Assembly: GCF_024753285.1 (NCBI RefSeq)
Contig: NZ_JANUGW010000013.1
Location: 62,001 to 126,000 of the forward strand
Direction: 5' to 3'
Length of the DNA stretch: 64,000 bases
DNA from: Massilia pinisoli
Lineage (GTDB): Bacteria; Pseudomonadota; Gammaproteobacteria; Burkholderiales; Burkholderiaceae_D
Shown here piece by piece: positions 17,916-27,729 of this stretch. The notes beneath the pieces were generated by a model. It was not told the origin of the DNA, did not search any database, and saw only the letters and a program-made list of their open reading frames with translations. The position numbers and the translations under genes were made by a program. Every line of letters begins with the position of its first letter. Position 1 is the stretch's first letter.

Positions 17916-19124
17916 ATGAAACCGATTCAACAATTCCAGATGGCCGTGCGTCCCGTCGTGCTGGCGCTGGGTGCCGCCGGCATCGCGGCCCTGATCGCCG
18001 GCTGCTCCGACGCGACCGGCAAGGCGGCGGAAGCGCAGGCTCAGGCCCAGGCGCAGGCAGGTCCGCCGGTCTCGGCCTCCGTCGTGCTCGAGAAATCCGT
18101 CGCGGAAACGCAGGAATTCTCGGGCCGGCTGGAAGCCATCGAGCACGTCGAGATCCGTCCGCGCGTGTCCGGCTACATCACGGCCGTGAACTTCAAGCCG
18201 GGCGCCGAAGTCAAGAAGGGCGACGTGTTGTTCGTGATCGATCCGCGTCCGTACCAGGCGGAAGCCGATCGCGCCGAAGCCGCCGCCAAATCGGCCCGCG
18301 CCAAGGCCGAACTGGCCCGCACGGAACTGACGCGTGCCGAGCGCCTGCTGGGCGACAAGGCGATCGCGCAGCGCGAATACGACGCGAGCCTGTCGAGCCA
18401 GAAGGAACTGGACGCGTCCGCCCGTGCCGCCGAAGCGCAGGCCCAGGCCGCGCGCCTGAACCTGTCGTACACCCGCGTCGTCGCGCCGATCAACGGCCGC
18501 GTGTCGAAGGCCGAGATCACGTTGGGCAACCTGGTCGACGCATCGGCCGTGCTGACGTCCGTCGTGTCGCTGGACCGCATCTACGCGAGCTTCGACGGCG
18601 ACGAAGAGACGTATCTGCGCGTCGCGAAGGAAGCGCACGACGGCCAGGCCGTGCCGGTGAAGGTAGGCCTCGTCAACGAAGACGGCTACCCGCACGAGGG
18701 CAAGCTGGAATTCGTCGACAACCAGCTCGATTCGCAGACCGGCTCCGTGCGCATGCGCGCCACGTTCGAGAACAAGGACCGCAGCATGGCGCCCGGCCTC
18801 TTCGCCCGCGTGCAGATCGGCGGCGGCGATGCCAAGCCCGCGCTGCTGATCACGGACCGCGCCGTGGGCACGGACCAGAACCACAAGTTCGTGTTCGTCG
18901 TCGGTGCGGACGGCAAGGCCGAATACCGCGAAGTGAAGCTCGGCCCCGTCGTGGACGGCCTGCGCGTCGTGCGTGCCGGCCTGAAGCCGGGCGAGAAGAT
19001 CGTCGTCAACGGCCTGCAGCGCGTGCGTCCGGGTTCGCCCATCACGGCGCAGGTGGTGCCGATGGTCGCGTCGCTCGCGCCAGCCAAGAAGGACGCGAAG
19101 CTGGCCATGGCGGACACGAAGTAA
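17916..19124 (+). CDS. RND efflux periplasmic adaptor subunit, MexE/BpeE type
   Basis: A 402-residue membrane-fusion protein. It is a lipoprotein (lipobox IAGC, cysteine at about residue 29). An AQAQAQAQ-rich linker is followed by the barrel-sandwich domain (VEIRPRVSGYITAVNFKPGAEVKKGD), a coiled-coil hairpin rich in Ala and Glu (about residues 115-175) and the beta-barrel part (LEFVDNQLDSQTGSVRMRA). It links the pump to the outer-membrane channel. A GGAGGG site precedes the start. It is followed 29 bases later by the pump gene. Confidence 0.95.
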   Translation: MKPIQQFQMAVRPVVLALGAAGIAALIAGCSDATGKAAEAQAQAQAQAGPPVSASVVLEKSVAETQEFSGRLEAIEHVEIRPRVSGYITAVNFKPGAEVKKGDVLFVIDPRPYQAEADRAEAAAKSARAKAELARTELTRAERLLGDKAIAQREYDASLSSQKELDASARAAEAQAQAARLNLSYTRVVAPINGRVSKAEITLGNLVDASAVLTSVVSLDRIYASFDGDEETYLRVAKEAHDGQAVPVKVGLVNEDGYPHEGKLEFVDNQLDSQTGSVRMRATFENKDRSMAPGLFARVQIGGGDAKPALLITDRAVGTDQNHKFVFVVGADGKAEYREVKLGPVVDGLRVVRAGLKPGEKIVVNGLQRVRPGSPITAQVVPMVASLAPAKKDAKLAMADTK

Positions 19125-19153
19125 TCCCACAAGAATTCGAGGGACAAGAACAA

Positions 19154-22100
19154 ATGAACATCTCACGCTTTTTCGTCGACAAGCCGATCTTCGCGGCCGT
19201 GCTGTCGGTGCTGGTCTTCGTGGCCGGCCTCATCTCGATCTTCGAGTTGCCGATCTCCGAGTACCCGGACGTCGTGCCACCCTCCGTGGTGGTGCGCGCC
19301 CAGTACCCGGGCGCCAATCCGAAGGTCATCGCGGAAACCGTCGCGACGCCGCTGGAGCAGGAAATCAACGGCGTCGAAAACATGCTGTACATGACGTCGC
19401 AGAACACCTCCGACGGCGCGTTGATGCTGACGGTGACGTTTAAGATCGGCACCAACGTGGACCAGGCCGAGACGGCCGTGCAGAACCGCGTCCAGCGCGC
19501 GCTCCCGCGCCTGCCGGACGAGGTGCGCCAGATCGGCGTCACGACGGTCAAGAGCTCGCCCAACATCACGATGGTGGTCCACCTGCGTTCGCCGGATGGC
19601 CGCTATGACGACCTCTATCTGCGTAACTACGCCACGCTGAACGTCAAGGACGAACTCGCGCGCATCAACGGCATGGGTGAAGTCGCCCTGTTCGGTTCGG
19701 GCGACTACGCGATGCGCGTCTGGCTCGACCCGCAAAAAGTCGCCGCCCGCAACCTGACCGCGAGCGACGTCGTGAACGCGATCCGCGAGCAGAACGTGCA
19801 GGTGGCGGCAGGTGTCGTCGGCCAGGGCCCGTCGAAAGGTGCGGACTTCCAGCTGACCGTCAACACGCAAGGCCGCCTGCAGTCGGTCGAGGAGTTCGGC
19901 AACATCGTCATCAAGACGAACGCCGACGGCGCGACCACCTTGCTGAAGGACGTCGCACGCCTCGAGATGGGTTCGAACTCGTACGCCCTGCGCGCGCTGC
20001 TGGACAACCAGTCGGCCGTCGCGATCCCCATCTTCCAGGCACCGAACGCCAACGCGCTACAGCTGTCGTCGGACGTGCGCGCCAAGATGAAGGAACTGTC
20101 GAAAGATTTCCCGGAAGGCGTCGAATACAGCATTGTGTACGACCCGACCCAATTCGTGCGCGAGTCGATCCGCTCGGTCATTCACACGCTGATCGAAGCG
20201 GTGATCCTCGTGGCCATCGTCGTCATCGTGTTCCTGCAGACGTGGCGCGCCTCGGTGATCCCGCTGCTGGCCGTGCCGGTGTCCGTCGTCGGTACGTTCG
20301 CGGTGATGCTCGCCTGCGGCTTCTCGATCAACACGCTGTCACTGTTCGGCCTCGTGCTGGCGATCGGTATCGTGGTGGACGACGCGATCGTCGTGGTGGA
20401 GAACGTCGAGCGCAACATCGCGAACGGCCTGAATCCGCATGACGCCACCGTGCAGGCGATGAAGGAAGTCTCCGGCCCGATCATCGCGATCGCCCTCGTG
20501 CTGTGCGCCGTGTTCATCCCGATCGCGTTCGTGTCGGGCCTGACCGGCCAGTTCTACCGCCAGTTCGCGCTGACCATCGCCATCTCGACCGTGATCTCCG
20601 CGTTCTCGTCGCTCACGTTGGCGCCTGCGCTGGCCGCCGCGCTGCTGAAATCGCACAACGCGCCGAAGGACCGCCTGACGCGCATGATGGACGCCGTGTT
20701 CGGCCGCTTCTTCGCCGGCTTCAACCGCTTCTTTGGCCGCTCGTCGCACAAGTACGAAGACGGCGTGAAGGGCGTCCTGAAGCGCAAGAGCGCCGCCCTG
20801 GGCGTGTACGTGCTGCTCGCCATCGCCGGTATCTTCATGTTCAAGGCCGTGCCGCCGGGCTTCGTGCCGTCGCAGGACAAGGCCTACCTGATCGGCTTCG
20901 CGCAGCTGCCGGACGCCGCCTCGCTCGACCGCACCGACACCGTGATCCGCAAGATGTCCGACGTCGCCAAGCAGATCCCTGGTGTGGAATCGTCGGTCGC
21001 GTTCCCGGGCCTGTCGATCAACGGCTTCACGAACGCGCCGAACGCCGGCATCGTGTTCACCACGCTGAAGCCGTTCGATGAACGTAAAGGCAAGGCGCAG
21101 AGCGCCGATGCGATCGCCGCCGAGATCAACAAGCGCATGGGCGCGATCGAAGACGCATTCGTGATGGTGCTGTCGCCCCCGCCGGTGAACGGCCTGGGCA
21201 CGACGGGCGGCTTCAAGATGATGATCGAAGACCGCGCGGGCGTCGGCTACGATGAGCTGTACAAGGCCGTGCAAGCGATCCAGGCCAAGGCCGCCACGGA
21301 CAAGCGCCTGATGGGCGTGTTCTCGGGCTACCAGATCAACGTGCCGCAGCTGTTCGCCGACGTCGACCGCGTGAAGGCCAAGCAGCTGGGCGTGCCGCTG
21401 GCCGCCATCAACCAGACGTTGCAGATCAACCTCGGTTCGCTGTACGTGAACGACTTCAACCAGTTCGGCCGCACGTACCAGGTGCGCGTGCAGGCGGATG
21501 CGCCGTTCCGTTCGCAGCGCGAACAGATCGCGCAGCTGAAGGTCCGCAACGACAAGGGCGAGATGATCCCGCTGTCCTCGCTCATGAAGATCAAGGACAC
21601 GTATGGTCCCGACCGCGTGCAGCGCTACAACGGCTATGTCGCCGCCGAGATGAACGGCGGCCCGGCACCGGGCGTGTCGTCGGGCCAGGCGCAGGCCGCG
21701 ATGGAAGAAATCGTCAAGTCCTCGCTGCCGAAAGGGATCTCGTATGAATGGACCGACCTGACGTACCAGGACATCCTGGCCGGTAACACGATGATCTATG
21801 TGTTCCCGCTGTGCGTGCTGCTCGTGTTCCTCGTGCTCGCCGCGCAGTACGAAAGCTGGACCTTGCCGCTGGCCGTGATCCTGATCGTGCCGATGTCGAT
21901 CCTGTGCGCGCTGATCGGTGTGAAGCTCACCGGTGGCGACAACAACATCTTCACGCAGATCGCCCTGTTCGTGCTGGTGGGCCTCGCATCGAAGAACGCC
22001 ATCCTGATCGTGGAATTCGCGCTGGAGCTGGAACACCACGGCCGCAGCATCGTCGCCGCCGCGCTGGAAGCCTGCCACCTGCGTCTGCGCCCGATCCTGA

Positions 22101-22363
22101 TGACGTCGATCGCGTTCATCATGGGCGTGGTGCCGCTGGTGCTGTCGCACGGTGCCGGTGCCGAGATGCGCCACGCGATGGGTGTCGCCGTGTTCGCCGG
22201 CATGCTGGGGGTGACGTTCTTCGGCCTGTTCCTGACGCCGGTGTTCTACGTCCTGCTGCGCACGTTGGCCAAGCGTTTCGAGAAGCCCAAGCATGCCCAC
22301 GCCCACGACGCCGCACCGAATGCCGCCGGTGGCGACCATGCGCCGGCACTGAAAGGACACTGA
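19154..22363 (+). CDS. RND multidrug efflux transporter, MexF/BpeF type
   Basis: A 1069-residue inner-membrane proton antiporter of the HAE1 family (usual length 1030-1070). The start MNISRFFVDKPIFAAVLSVL is canonical. The proton-relay aspartate pair is in AIGIVVDDAIVVVENVERN in helix 4 (about residue 410). The two periplasmic porter regions and twelve helices are present, and the second half repeats the pattern up to FLTPVFYVLLR. Relatives export chloramphenicol, trimethoprim and fluoroquinolones; the actual cargo is not readable. Intergenic distance to the channel gene is one base. Confidence 0.96.
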   Translation: MNISRFFVDKPIFAAVLSVLVFVAGLISIFELPISEYPDVVPPSVVVRAQYPGANPKVIAETVATPLEQEINGVENMLYMTSQNTSDGALMLTVTFKIGTNVDQAETAVQNRVQRALPRLPDEVRQIGVTTVKSSPNITMVVHLRSPDGRYDDLYLRNYATLNVKDELARINGMGEVALFGSGDYAMRVWLDPQKVAARNLTASDVVNAIREQNVQVAAGVVGQGPSKGADFQLTVNTQGRLQSVEEFGNIVIKTNADGATTLLKDVARLEMGSNSYALRALLDNQSAVAIPIFQAPNANALQLSSDVRAKMKELSKDFPEGVEYSIVYDPTQFVRESIRSVIHTLIEAVILVAIVVIVFLQTWRASVIPLLAVPVSVVGTFAVMLACGFSINTLSLFGLVLAIGIVVDDAIVVVENVERNIANGLNPHDATVQAMKEVSGPIIAIALVLCAVFIPIAFVSGLTGQFYRQFALTIAISTVISAFSSLTLAPALAAALLKSHNAPKDRLTRMMDAVFGRFFAGFNRFFGRSSHKYEDGVKGVLKRKSAALGVYVLLAIAGIFMFKAVPPGFVPSQDKAYLIGFAQLPDAASLDRTDTVIRKMSDVAKQIPGVESSVAFPGLSINGFTNAPNAGIVFTTLKPFDERKGKAQSADAIAAEINKRMGAIEDAFVMVLSPPPVNGLGTTGGFKMMIEDRAGVGYDELYKAVQAIQAKAATDKRLMGVFSGYQINVPQLFADVDRVKAKQLGVPLAAINQTLQINLGSLYVNDFNQFGRTYQVRVQADAPFRSQREQIAQLKVRNDKGEMIPLSSLMKIKDTYGPDRVQRYNGYVAAEMNGGPAPGVSSGQAQAAMEEIVKSSLPKGISYEWTDLTYQDILAGNTMIYVFPLCVLLVFLVLAAQYESWTLPLAVILIVPMSILCALIGVKLTGGDNNIFTQIALFVLVGLASKNAILIVEFALELEHHGRSIVAAALEACHLRLRPILMTSIAFIMGVVPLVLSHGAGAEMRHAMGVAVFAGMLGVTFFGLFLTPVFYVLLRTLAKRFEKPKHAHAHDAAPNAAGGDHAPALKGH

Positions 22364-22364
22364 T

Positions 22365-23891
22365 ATGAAAACGATGATTGCAAGGGGCGTGGCGCCGAAG
22401 TTAGCTCCATTATTGGCAGCACTGCTGCTGACGGCTTGTGCAGCCCCAGAGTTCAAGCAACCGGACGTCGTCACGCCGACGGCGTTCAAGGAATCGCAGA
22501 CCGTGCCTGCTGCCGCGGCGAACGACGTGCGCAGCGCCGCCGACGGCACCACGTGGACCGTCGGCCGTCCGGCCGAAGCGCAGCCGCGCGGCGAATGGTG
22601 GCGCGCGTTCAACGACGAGACGTTGAATGGCCTCATGGTTGACGCGACCGCGAACAACCAGAACCTGGCGGTGGCCGCCGCCCGCGTGAAGCAGGCCCGC
22701 GCCATCGCGGGCATCGCGGAAGCGGACCGCATCCCGCAGGTCGGCGTGGGCGTCGGTGCCGAGCGCACCCGCCTGTCGCCGCTGGAGGCCAACCTGCCGA
22801 AGGGGACGAACGTCCCCGCCGCCAACGTGTATTCGGCGCGCCTGTCGGCCAGCTACGAAGTCGACCTGTTCGGCCGCGTCTCGTCGAACGTCGCCGCGGC
22901 GCGCGGCGATGCGGGTGCCGTGGAGGCGACGTACCGCTCCGTGCTGCTGTCGCTGCAGGCCGACGTGGCGCAGACGTATTTCCGCCTCCGTTCGCTGGAT
23001 GCGGAAATCGCGACGGTGAACCACACGGTGCAGCTGCGCGAGGAAAGCGTGCGCGTGACGGGCCACCGCTTCGATGCGGGCGACATCGGCGAATTCGACC
23101 TGTCGCGGGCGAAGACGGAACTGGCGACGGCGCGTTCGGAAGCCATCGGCCTGCAACGCCAGCGCGCCACGGCGGAACACGCGTTGGCTGTCCTGCTGGG
23201 CAAGCCGGCGTCGAACTTCACCGCGCCTTCGACGCCGCTGCTGGACGCCGCCGCGCTGCCGCTGATCCCGGCGGGATTGCCGTCGACGTTGCTGGAACGC
23301 CGTCCCGACATCGCCAGCGCCCAGCGCTCGATGGAAGCGGCCAACGCCCGCATCGGCGTGGCACGCTCGGCGATGTTCCCGGCGCTGAACCTGTCGGCCG
23401 GCGCCGGCGGCGTCGGCACGAGCTTCGCCGAGGTCTTCAAATGGAGCAGCCGTTCGTGGCTGCTGGGCGCCGCGCTGTCGATGCCGCTGATCGACGGTGG
23501 CCGCAACCGCAACAACGTCGTGCGCAGCGAGGCCGCGCTGGAAGAAGCCGTCGGCTCCTACCGCCAGAGCGTGCTCACCGCGTTCGCCGAAGTCGAGGAC
23601 AACCTGGCCGGCCTGCGCATCCTGGCAGGGCAGAGCGCCGAGATCGAGGCGGCGGTGCTCTCCGCACGTCGTTCGGCCGACCTGGCGCAGAAGCTGTACG
23701 ACGCGGGCCGCGGCAGCTACCTCGAACTGCTGGACGCGCAGCGCAACCTGGCCAACGTCGAGCGCAACGCCGTGCAGCTGCGCGGCGACCGCGCGATCAC
23801 CACCGTGGCGCTGATCCGCGCGCTCGGTGGCGGCTGGGATGCGGCGCCTGCCGTCGCGAAAATCGACGACGCGGCGCAGGCGCGCAACTGA
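22365..23891 (+). CDS. Outer-membrane efflux channel lipoprotein, OprN/OprC type (NodT family)
   Basis: A 508-residue protein. The signal peptide ends in a lipobox (LLTAC, cysteine at about residue 25). Two outer-membrane-efflux repeats follow, each with long helices (first around TANNQNLAVAAARVKQARAI, second from SVLTAFAEVEDNLAGLRILA). The conserved YEVDLFGRVSSNVAAAR and GRGSYLELLDAQR motifs are typical of NodT-type channels. It trimerises into the tunnel that opens the pump to the outside. It is the last gene of the efflux operon, with a terminator 54 bases downstream. Confidence 0.94.
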   Translation: MKTMIARGVAPKLAPLLAALLLTACAAPEFKQPDVVTPTAFKESQTVPAAAANDVRSAADGTTWTVGRPAEAQPRGEWWRAFNDETLNGLMVDATANNQNLAVAAARVKQARAIAGIAEADRIPQVGVGVGAERTRLSPLEANLPKGTNVPAANVYSARLSASYEVDLFGRVSSNVAAARGDAGAVEATYRSVLLSLQADVAQTYFRLRSLDAEIATVNHTVQLREESVRVTGHRFDAGDIGEFDLSRAKTELATARSEAIGLQRQRATAEHALAVLLGKPASNFTAPSTPLLDAAALPLIPAGLPSTLLERRPDIASAQRSMEAANARIGVARSAMFPALNLSAGAGGVGTSFAEVFKWSSRSWLLGAALSMPLIDGGRNRNNVVRSEAALEEAVGSYRQSVLTAFAEVEDNLAGLRILAGQSAEIEAAVLSARRSADLAQKLYDAGRGSYLELLDAQRNLANVERNAVQLRGDRAITTVALIRALGGGWDAAPAVAKIDDAAQARN

Positions 23892-23944
23892 TCGAATCGA
23901 CTGTCCCTGGCCTTACTGCTTACTGATATGCGGTAATGCCCTTT

Positions 23945-23978
23945 GCGGCGGTACGTGCAAGCGTATCGCCGCTTTTTT
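23945..23978 (+). terminator. Intrinsic terminator of the efflux operon
   Basis: GCGGCGGTACG at 23945-23955 pairs with CGTATCGCCGC at 23962-23972 (11 pairs including one G-T), with a six-base loop and then six T residues. It stands between the channel gene and the glycosylase gene. Confidence 0.9.
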
Positions 23979-24003
23979 CTGGCGCGGACGCTAGAATCGT
24001 CGC

Positions 24004-24498
24004 ATGCCGACATCTCCCCAGCTCACGGGCCTCGCACCCGTCATCGCTCCCGACACCCGCATCCTCATCCTGGGCAGCTTCCCGGGCGCCGCGTCGCTGG
24101 CTGCCCAGCAGTATTACGCGCATCCGCGCAACCAGTTCTGGAAGCTGGTCGGCGCCCTGATCGGCGAAGACCTCTATTCGCTGCCCTATGCCGAGCGCCT
24201 GCCGCGCCTTCTCTCGCACCGCTTCGGCCTGTGGGACGTGCTGGCCGCGTGCGAACGCGAAGGCAGCCTCGATTCCGCGATCCGCAAGCCGGCCGCGAAC
24301 GATTTCGACCGGCTGCACCGCTTGTGTCCGGAGCTGGAAACGGTGGGCTTCAACGGGCAGACGTCGGGCAAGTTCGCGCCGCAGTTTGCCGAGCATGGCT
24401 ACCGCACGGTGGTGCTGCCGTCGAGTTCTCCGGCGCATATGGCGATGACGTTCGAGCAGAAGCTGGACGTGTGGCGCCGGTTGCTCGAGCCGCGCTGA
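24004..24498 (+). CDS. Hypoxanthine-DNA glycosylase (UDG family 6)
   Basis: A 164-residue cytoplasmic enzyme of the uracil-DNA glycosylase superfamily. The characteristic N-terminal motif is ILGSFPGAASL followed by QQYYAHPRNQFW (residues about 20-45), in which the Asn takes the catalytic position of family 6. The late STSPA-like motif appears as LPSSSPAHM (about residue 140). Members remove hypoxanthine, the deamination product of adenine, from DNA. Length matches the family. It is transcribed alone behind the terminator at 23945-23978. Confidence 0.85.
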   Translation: MPTSPQLTGLAPVIAPDTRILILGSFPGAASLAAQQYYAHPRNQFWKLVGALIGEDLYSLPYAERLPRLLSHRFGLWDVLAACEREGSLDSAIRKPAANDFDRLHRLCPELETVGFNGQTSGKFAPQFAEHGYRTVVLPSSSPAHMAMTFEQKLDVWRRLLEPR

Positions 24499-24508
24499 AC
24501 CTGCCGCC

Positions 24509-27496
24509 TTACTGCGCCTCGGCCGCCATCACCGCCGCCCGCACCTGCGCCTCGAATTCGCCCACGGGCACCGGCTTGCCGAACAAATAGCCCTGGAACG
24601 AATAGCACCCCTGCGCCACGAGAAAATCGCGCTGCGCGGTCGTCTCGACGCCCTCGGCGATCACGTCGAGTCCGAGGCCGCGGCCCATATTGATGATCGT
24701 CTGCGCGACCATCGCGTCGCGGTGGCTCGCCGGCAGTTCGTCGACGAAGGACTTGTCGATCTTGAGCTGCGTGAGCGGCAGCTTCGTCAGGTAGTTGAGC
24801 GAGGAATTGCCGGTGCCGAAGTCGTCGAGCGAGATGCTGAAGCCGTGGTCCCTCAGCGTATGCAGCTTGCGGCTCGAGGATTGGACGTCGCCGATCGCCA
24901 GGCTTTCCGTGACCTCCAGTTTCAGCTTGTCCGCCGGTGCCCCCGTGCGCCTGATCTCGGCCAGGATGTCGTCGACGAAGCTGTCCGACTCGAACTGGCG
25001 CGCACTGATGTTGACGGCGAGCGTCAGGCCACGCATGGCGTCTTGCCGCGCCCAGGCGGCGAGCTGCCGGCACGCGGTGGCGAGGACCCAGCGTCCGATC
25101 GGTTCGATCAGCCCGGTCTCCTCGGCCAGCGGGATGAACGCGGCGGGCGGGATGGCGCCGCGGTCGGGATGGAACCAGCGCAGCAGCGCCTCGGCGCCGA
25201 TCGGACGATCCTCGGCATCGACCTGGATCTGGTAGTGCAGTGTCAGCTGGTGGTCGCGGATGGCGTCGTGCAACGCCTTCTCGAGCCAGTTGCGGTCGTC
25301 GAGTTCGGATTGCATCTCGTGCTCGAAGACGCGCGCCGTGTTGCGTCCGCTGCGCTTGCTCTGGTACAGGGCCAGCTCGGCCTGGCACAGCAAGGCCTCG
25401 GGATTCTCGGTGGCGTCGCGGAACAGCGTGATGCCGATCGATCCGGTGCAGGTCAGCCGATGGCCGTCGAGGATCATCGGCTCGGCGATCGTCGCCCTGA
25501 TCGCATCGGCCGTCTGCAGCGCGCGAGCGGCGGCCGCCTGCCGGTCGGTGCCCAGGCGTTCGGCCAGCAGCACGAAGCTGTCGCCGCTGAAGCGCCCCAG
25601 CGTATCGTTGTCGCGCATGATCGAACGGATGCGCCGCGCCATTTCCACGAGCAGCCGGTCGCCTGCCGCGTGGCCGAGGGAATCGTTCAGTTTCTGGAAG
25701 TGGTCGAGGTTCACCATCATGACGGCGCCGAATTCCTGGGCGGCGCCGGCCATCGCGCGGGTCATGCGGTCGGCGAGCAGGGCGCGGTTCGGCAAGTCGG
25801 TCAGGTGGTCGAACAGCTTGAGGTGCTCGGCCAGGGCGTGGGCCCGCTTTTCCGCCGTGACGTCCTGCAGGTTGCCGACGTAGTGGATCGTCCGGCCCTG
25901 CGCGTCCGGTACGGCCGTGATGGACAGGCGCGCCGTGTACAGGCTGCCGTCGCGGTGGCGGTTGATCACTTCGCCGGTCCAGTAGCCGGTCGTCGTCAAC
26001 TGCGACCACATCGAGGTGTAAAAATCGTCTTCGTGCAGGCCGGAGCGCAGCAGGCGCGGACTGTGCCCGATGGCCTCAAGCGCGGTGTAGCCGCTGATGC
26101 GGGTGAAGGCGGCGTTGACGCGCTCGATGCGGCCCTGGGCGTCCGTGATCAGCATGCCGTCCTGGCTTTCGAACGCGACGGACGCGATGCGCAGTTCACG
26201 CTCCGCGCGGCGGTGCTCCGTGATGTCGCGCGCGACGGCGAGGACGCCCGCGATCTCGCCCTCATGCGCATGGATCGGTACCTTGATCACGTCCAGGTTG
26301 CGCATCGTCCCGTCCGGCCCCGCGAGCTCTTCTTCGTACCGGTGCGTCTGGCCGGTGCGCAGGACGTCGTCGTCGGTTTCCTTGATGAACGCGGCGAACG
26401 TCTTGTCCAGGAACAGCTCGTCATCGGTCCGCCCGATGACCTGGTCGCCCGGCAGGCCGAGCAGTGCCTGGGCGCCGGCATTGCAGTGTACGTAGACGTT
26501 GTTCCGGTCTTTCAGCACCATGGCGTCCGGGCTGTTCTCGACGAGCGTGCGCAACTGGGCTTGCTCGACCATGAGCGCGCGGGAGGATGCCTCGAGTTGT
26601 GCGTTCTTTTGCTGGATCTCGGCGGTGCGCGCGTGGACGGCGCGGCGCAGCGAGCGAATCCACAGCAGCGTGGCCGCCAGCGCCGCCAGCGCGCCGAGAC
26701 CGACGAACGCGATGATGCGCAGATAGGGCTGGAACTGGATCGGCTGGGTGAACCACTTGTCGCGCAGCGCCTGGCGTTCGTCCGGCGTGATGCGCGCCAT
26801 GCCTTGCTGGACCAGATCGTAGGCCGCTTGGTCGCCCTTCGCGACGGCCCAGTGAAACTGCGCCGTATAGAGGGTGAAGGCCTTGGCGAACTTCTTCTGG
26901 TCGCGATAGAGATAGAGGTAGTAATTCGCCGGGGTGTCGTCCATGCAGAAGATCTTGATGTCGCCGGCCCGCACGGCGTCCAGGATGGCGACATAGCCCG
27001 GGTAGGGCACCTGGTTGGTGATCCCTTGCCTTGCCAACTGTTCGGCGCAGGCGTCGCCGCGCTGTACGCCGACGAGGAAGCCGTTCAGCGACTGTACGTC
27101 GTGGATACCGGAGATCGATGGGTCGACATAGATCCCGACCGACACCGTGTCGTACGGCGGCGAGTAGTCATACAGGGGTTCGCGTCCCGGGGTGCGGAAA
27201 ATCATGTCGATCACGTCGGCCTGGCCGTCGTGCATCCGCTGGAGTGCGTTGCTCCACTGCATGGGCTGGAGGTCGACGTGGACGCCGGTCTTGCGCTCCC
27301 ACAGGTGCCAGAGGTCGACGACATACCCTTCGGGACGTCCGCTCGAATTCAGGTAGAGGTAAGGCGGATAGTTGTTGTCGGTGACGACGCGCAGCGTCCT
27401 GGCGTCGGCATGCAATGCGTACGCCAGCAGCGCGATGATCAAGACGAGCCGACGGCGGATCCCGCCCCCTGGCATGATGGGACTCTTCGAGCCCAT
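24509..27496 (-). CDS. Periplasmic-sensor PAS-GGDEF-EAL protein, probable c-di-GMP phosphodiesterase
   Basis: A 995-residue membrane signalling protein. In order: signal anchor, a periplasmic solute-binding (SBP_bac_3-like) sensor domain (TLRVVTDNNYPPYLYLNSSG, to about residue 265), a membrane helix (FVGLGALAALAATLLWI), a short coiled coil, two PAS domains (about residues 310-555), a GGDEF domain and an EAL domain. The GGDEF signature is degenerate (SGDSF near residue 637), so cyclase activity is unlikely. The EAL domain keeps EAL (about residue 769), ESLAIGD, DDFGTG and AEGVET, consistent with an active phosphodiesterase. The start at 27496 has a strong GGGAGGGAG site; a start six codons earlier is possible. 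The sensor probably binds a small amino-acid-like ligand. Confidence 0.9.
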   Translation of the reverse strand: MGSKSPIMPGGGIRRRLVLIIALLAYALHADARTLRVVTDNNYPPYLYLNSSGRPEGYVVDLWHLWERKTGVHVDLQPMQWSNALQRMHDGQADVIDMIFRTPGREPLYDYSPPYDTVSVGIYVDPSISGIHDVQSLNGFLVGVQRGDACAEQLARQGITNQVPYPGYVAILDAVRAGDIKIFCMDDTPANYYLYLYRDQKKFAKAFTLYTAQFHWAVAKGDQAAYDLVQQGMARITPDERQALRDKWFTQPIQFQPYLRIIAFVGLGALAALAATLLWIRSLRRAVHARTAEIQQKNAQLEASSRALMVEQAQLRTLVENSPDAMVLKDRNNVYVHCNAGAQALLGLPGDQVIGRTDDELFLDKTFAAFIKETDDDVLRTGQTHRYEEELAGPDGTMRNLDVIKVPIHAHEGEIAGVLAVARDITEHRRAERELRIASVAFESQDGMLITDAQGRIERVNAAFTRISGYTALEAIGHSPRLLRSGLHEDDFYTSMWSQLTTTGYWTGEVINRHRDGSLYTARLSITAVPDAQGRTIHYVGNLQDVTAEKRAHALAEHLKLFDHLTDLPNRALLADRMTRAMAGAAQEFGAVMMVNLDHFQKLNDSLGHAAGDRLLVEMARRIRSIMRDNDTLGRFSGDSFVLLAERLGTDRQAAAARALQTADAIRATIAEPMILDGHRLTCTGSIGITLFRDATENPEALLCQAELALYQSKRSGRNTARVFEHEMQSELDDRNWLEKALHDAIRDHQLTLHYQIQVDAEDRPIGAEALLRWFHPDRGAIPPAAFIPLAEETGLIEPIGRWVLATACRQLAAWARQDAMRGLTLAVNISARQFESDSFVDDILAEIRRTGAPADKLKLEVTESLAIGDVQSSSRKLHTLRDHGFSISLDDFGTGNSSLNYLTKLPLTQLKIDKSFVDELPASHRDAMVAQTIINMGRGLGLDVIAEGVETTAQRDFLVAQGCYSFQGYLFGKPVPVGEFEAQVRAAVMAAEAQ

Positions 27497-27729
27497 GAAT
27501 TCTCCCTCCCGCACGCTGTGCCCTGGCTGCGTGCCGGTACCGGCCTGACCGCGCGGCGGTTATCTATCCTTGTTGATCGCGGCTTCTTTCAGTGGCCGAT
27601 CTTTATGAACGCAAGCTTAACATGGGATGTTGGGAAACTCGACATGTTTTGGCTGTACGGCAATACTTGTTGTAAATATCGTTCTGCCGACGGTTTCCGA
27701 TGCCCCATTTTGGAGCATCGCAGTCTGGT

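Noticed and set aside
20339-22825. A minus-strand open frame of about 830 codons opposite the RND pump gene
   Set aside because: Typical shadow frame of GC-rich coding DNA, overlapping conserved pump motifs; no start signal or domain.
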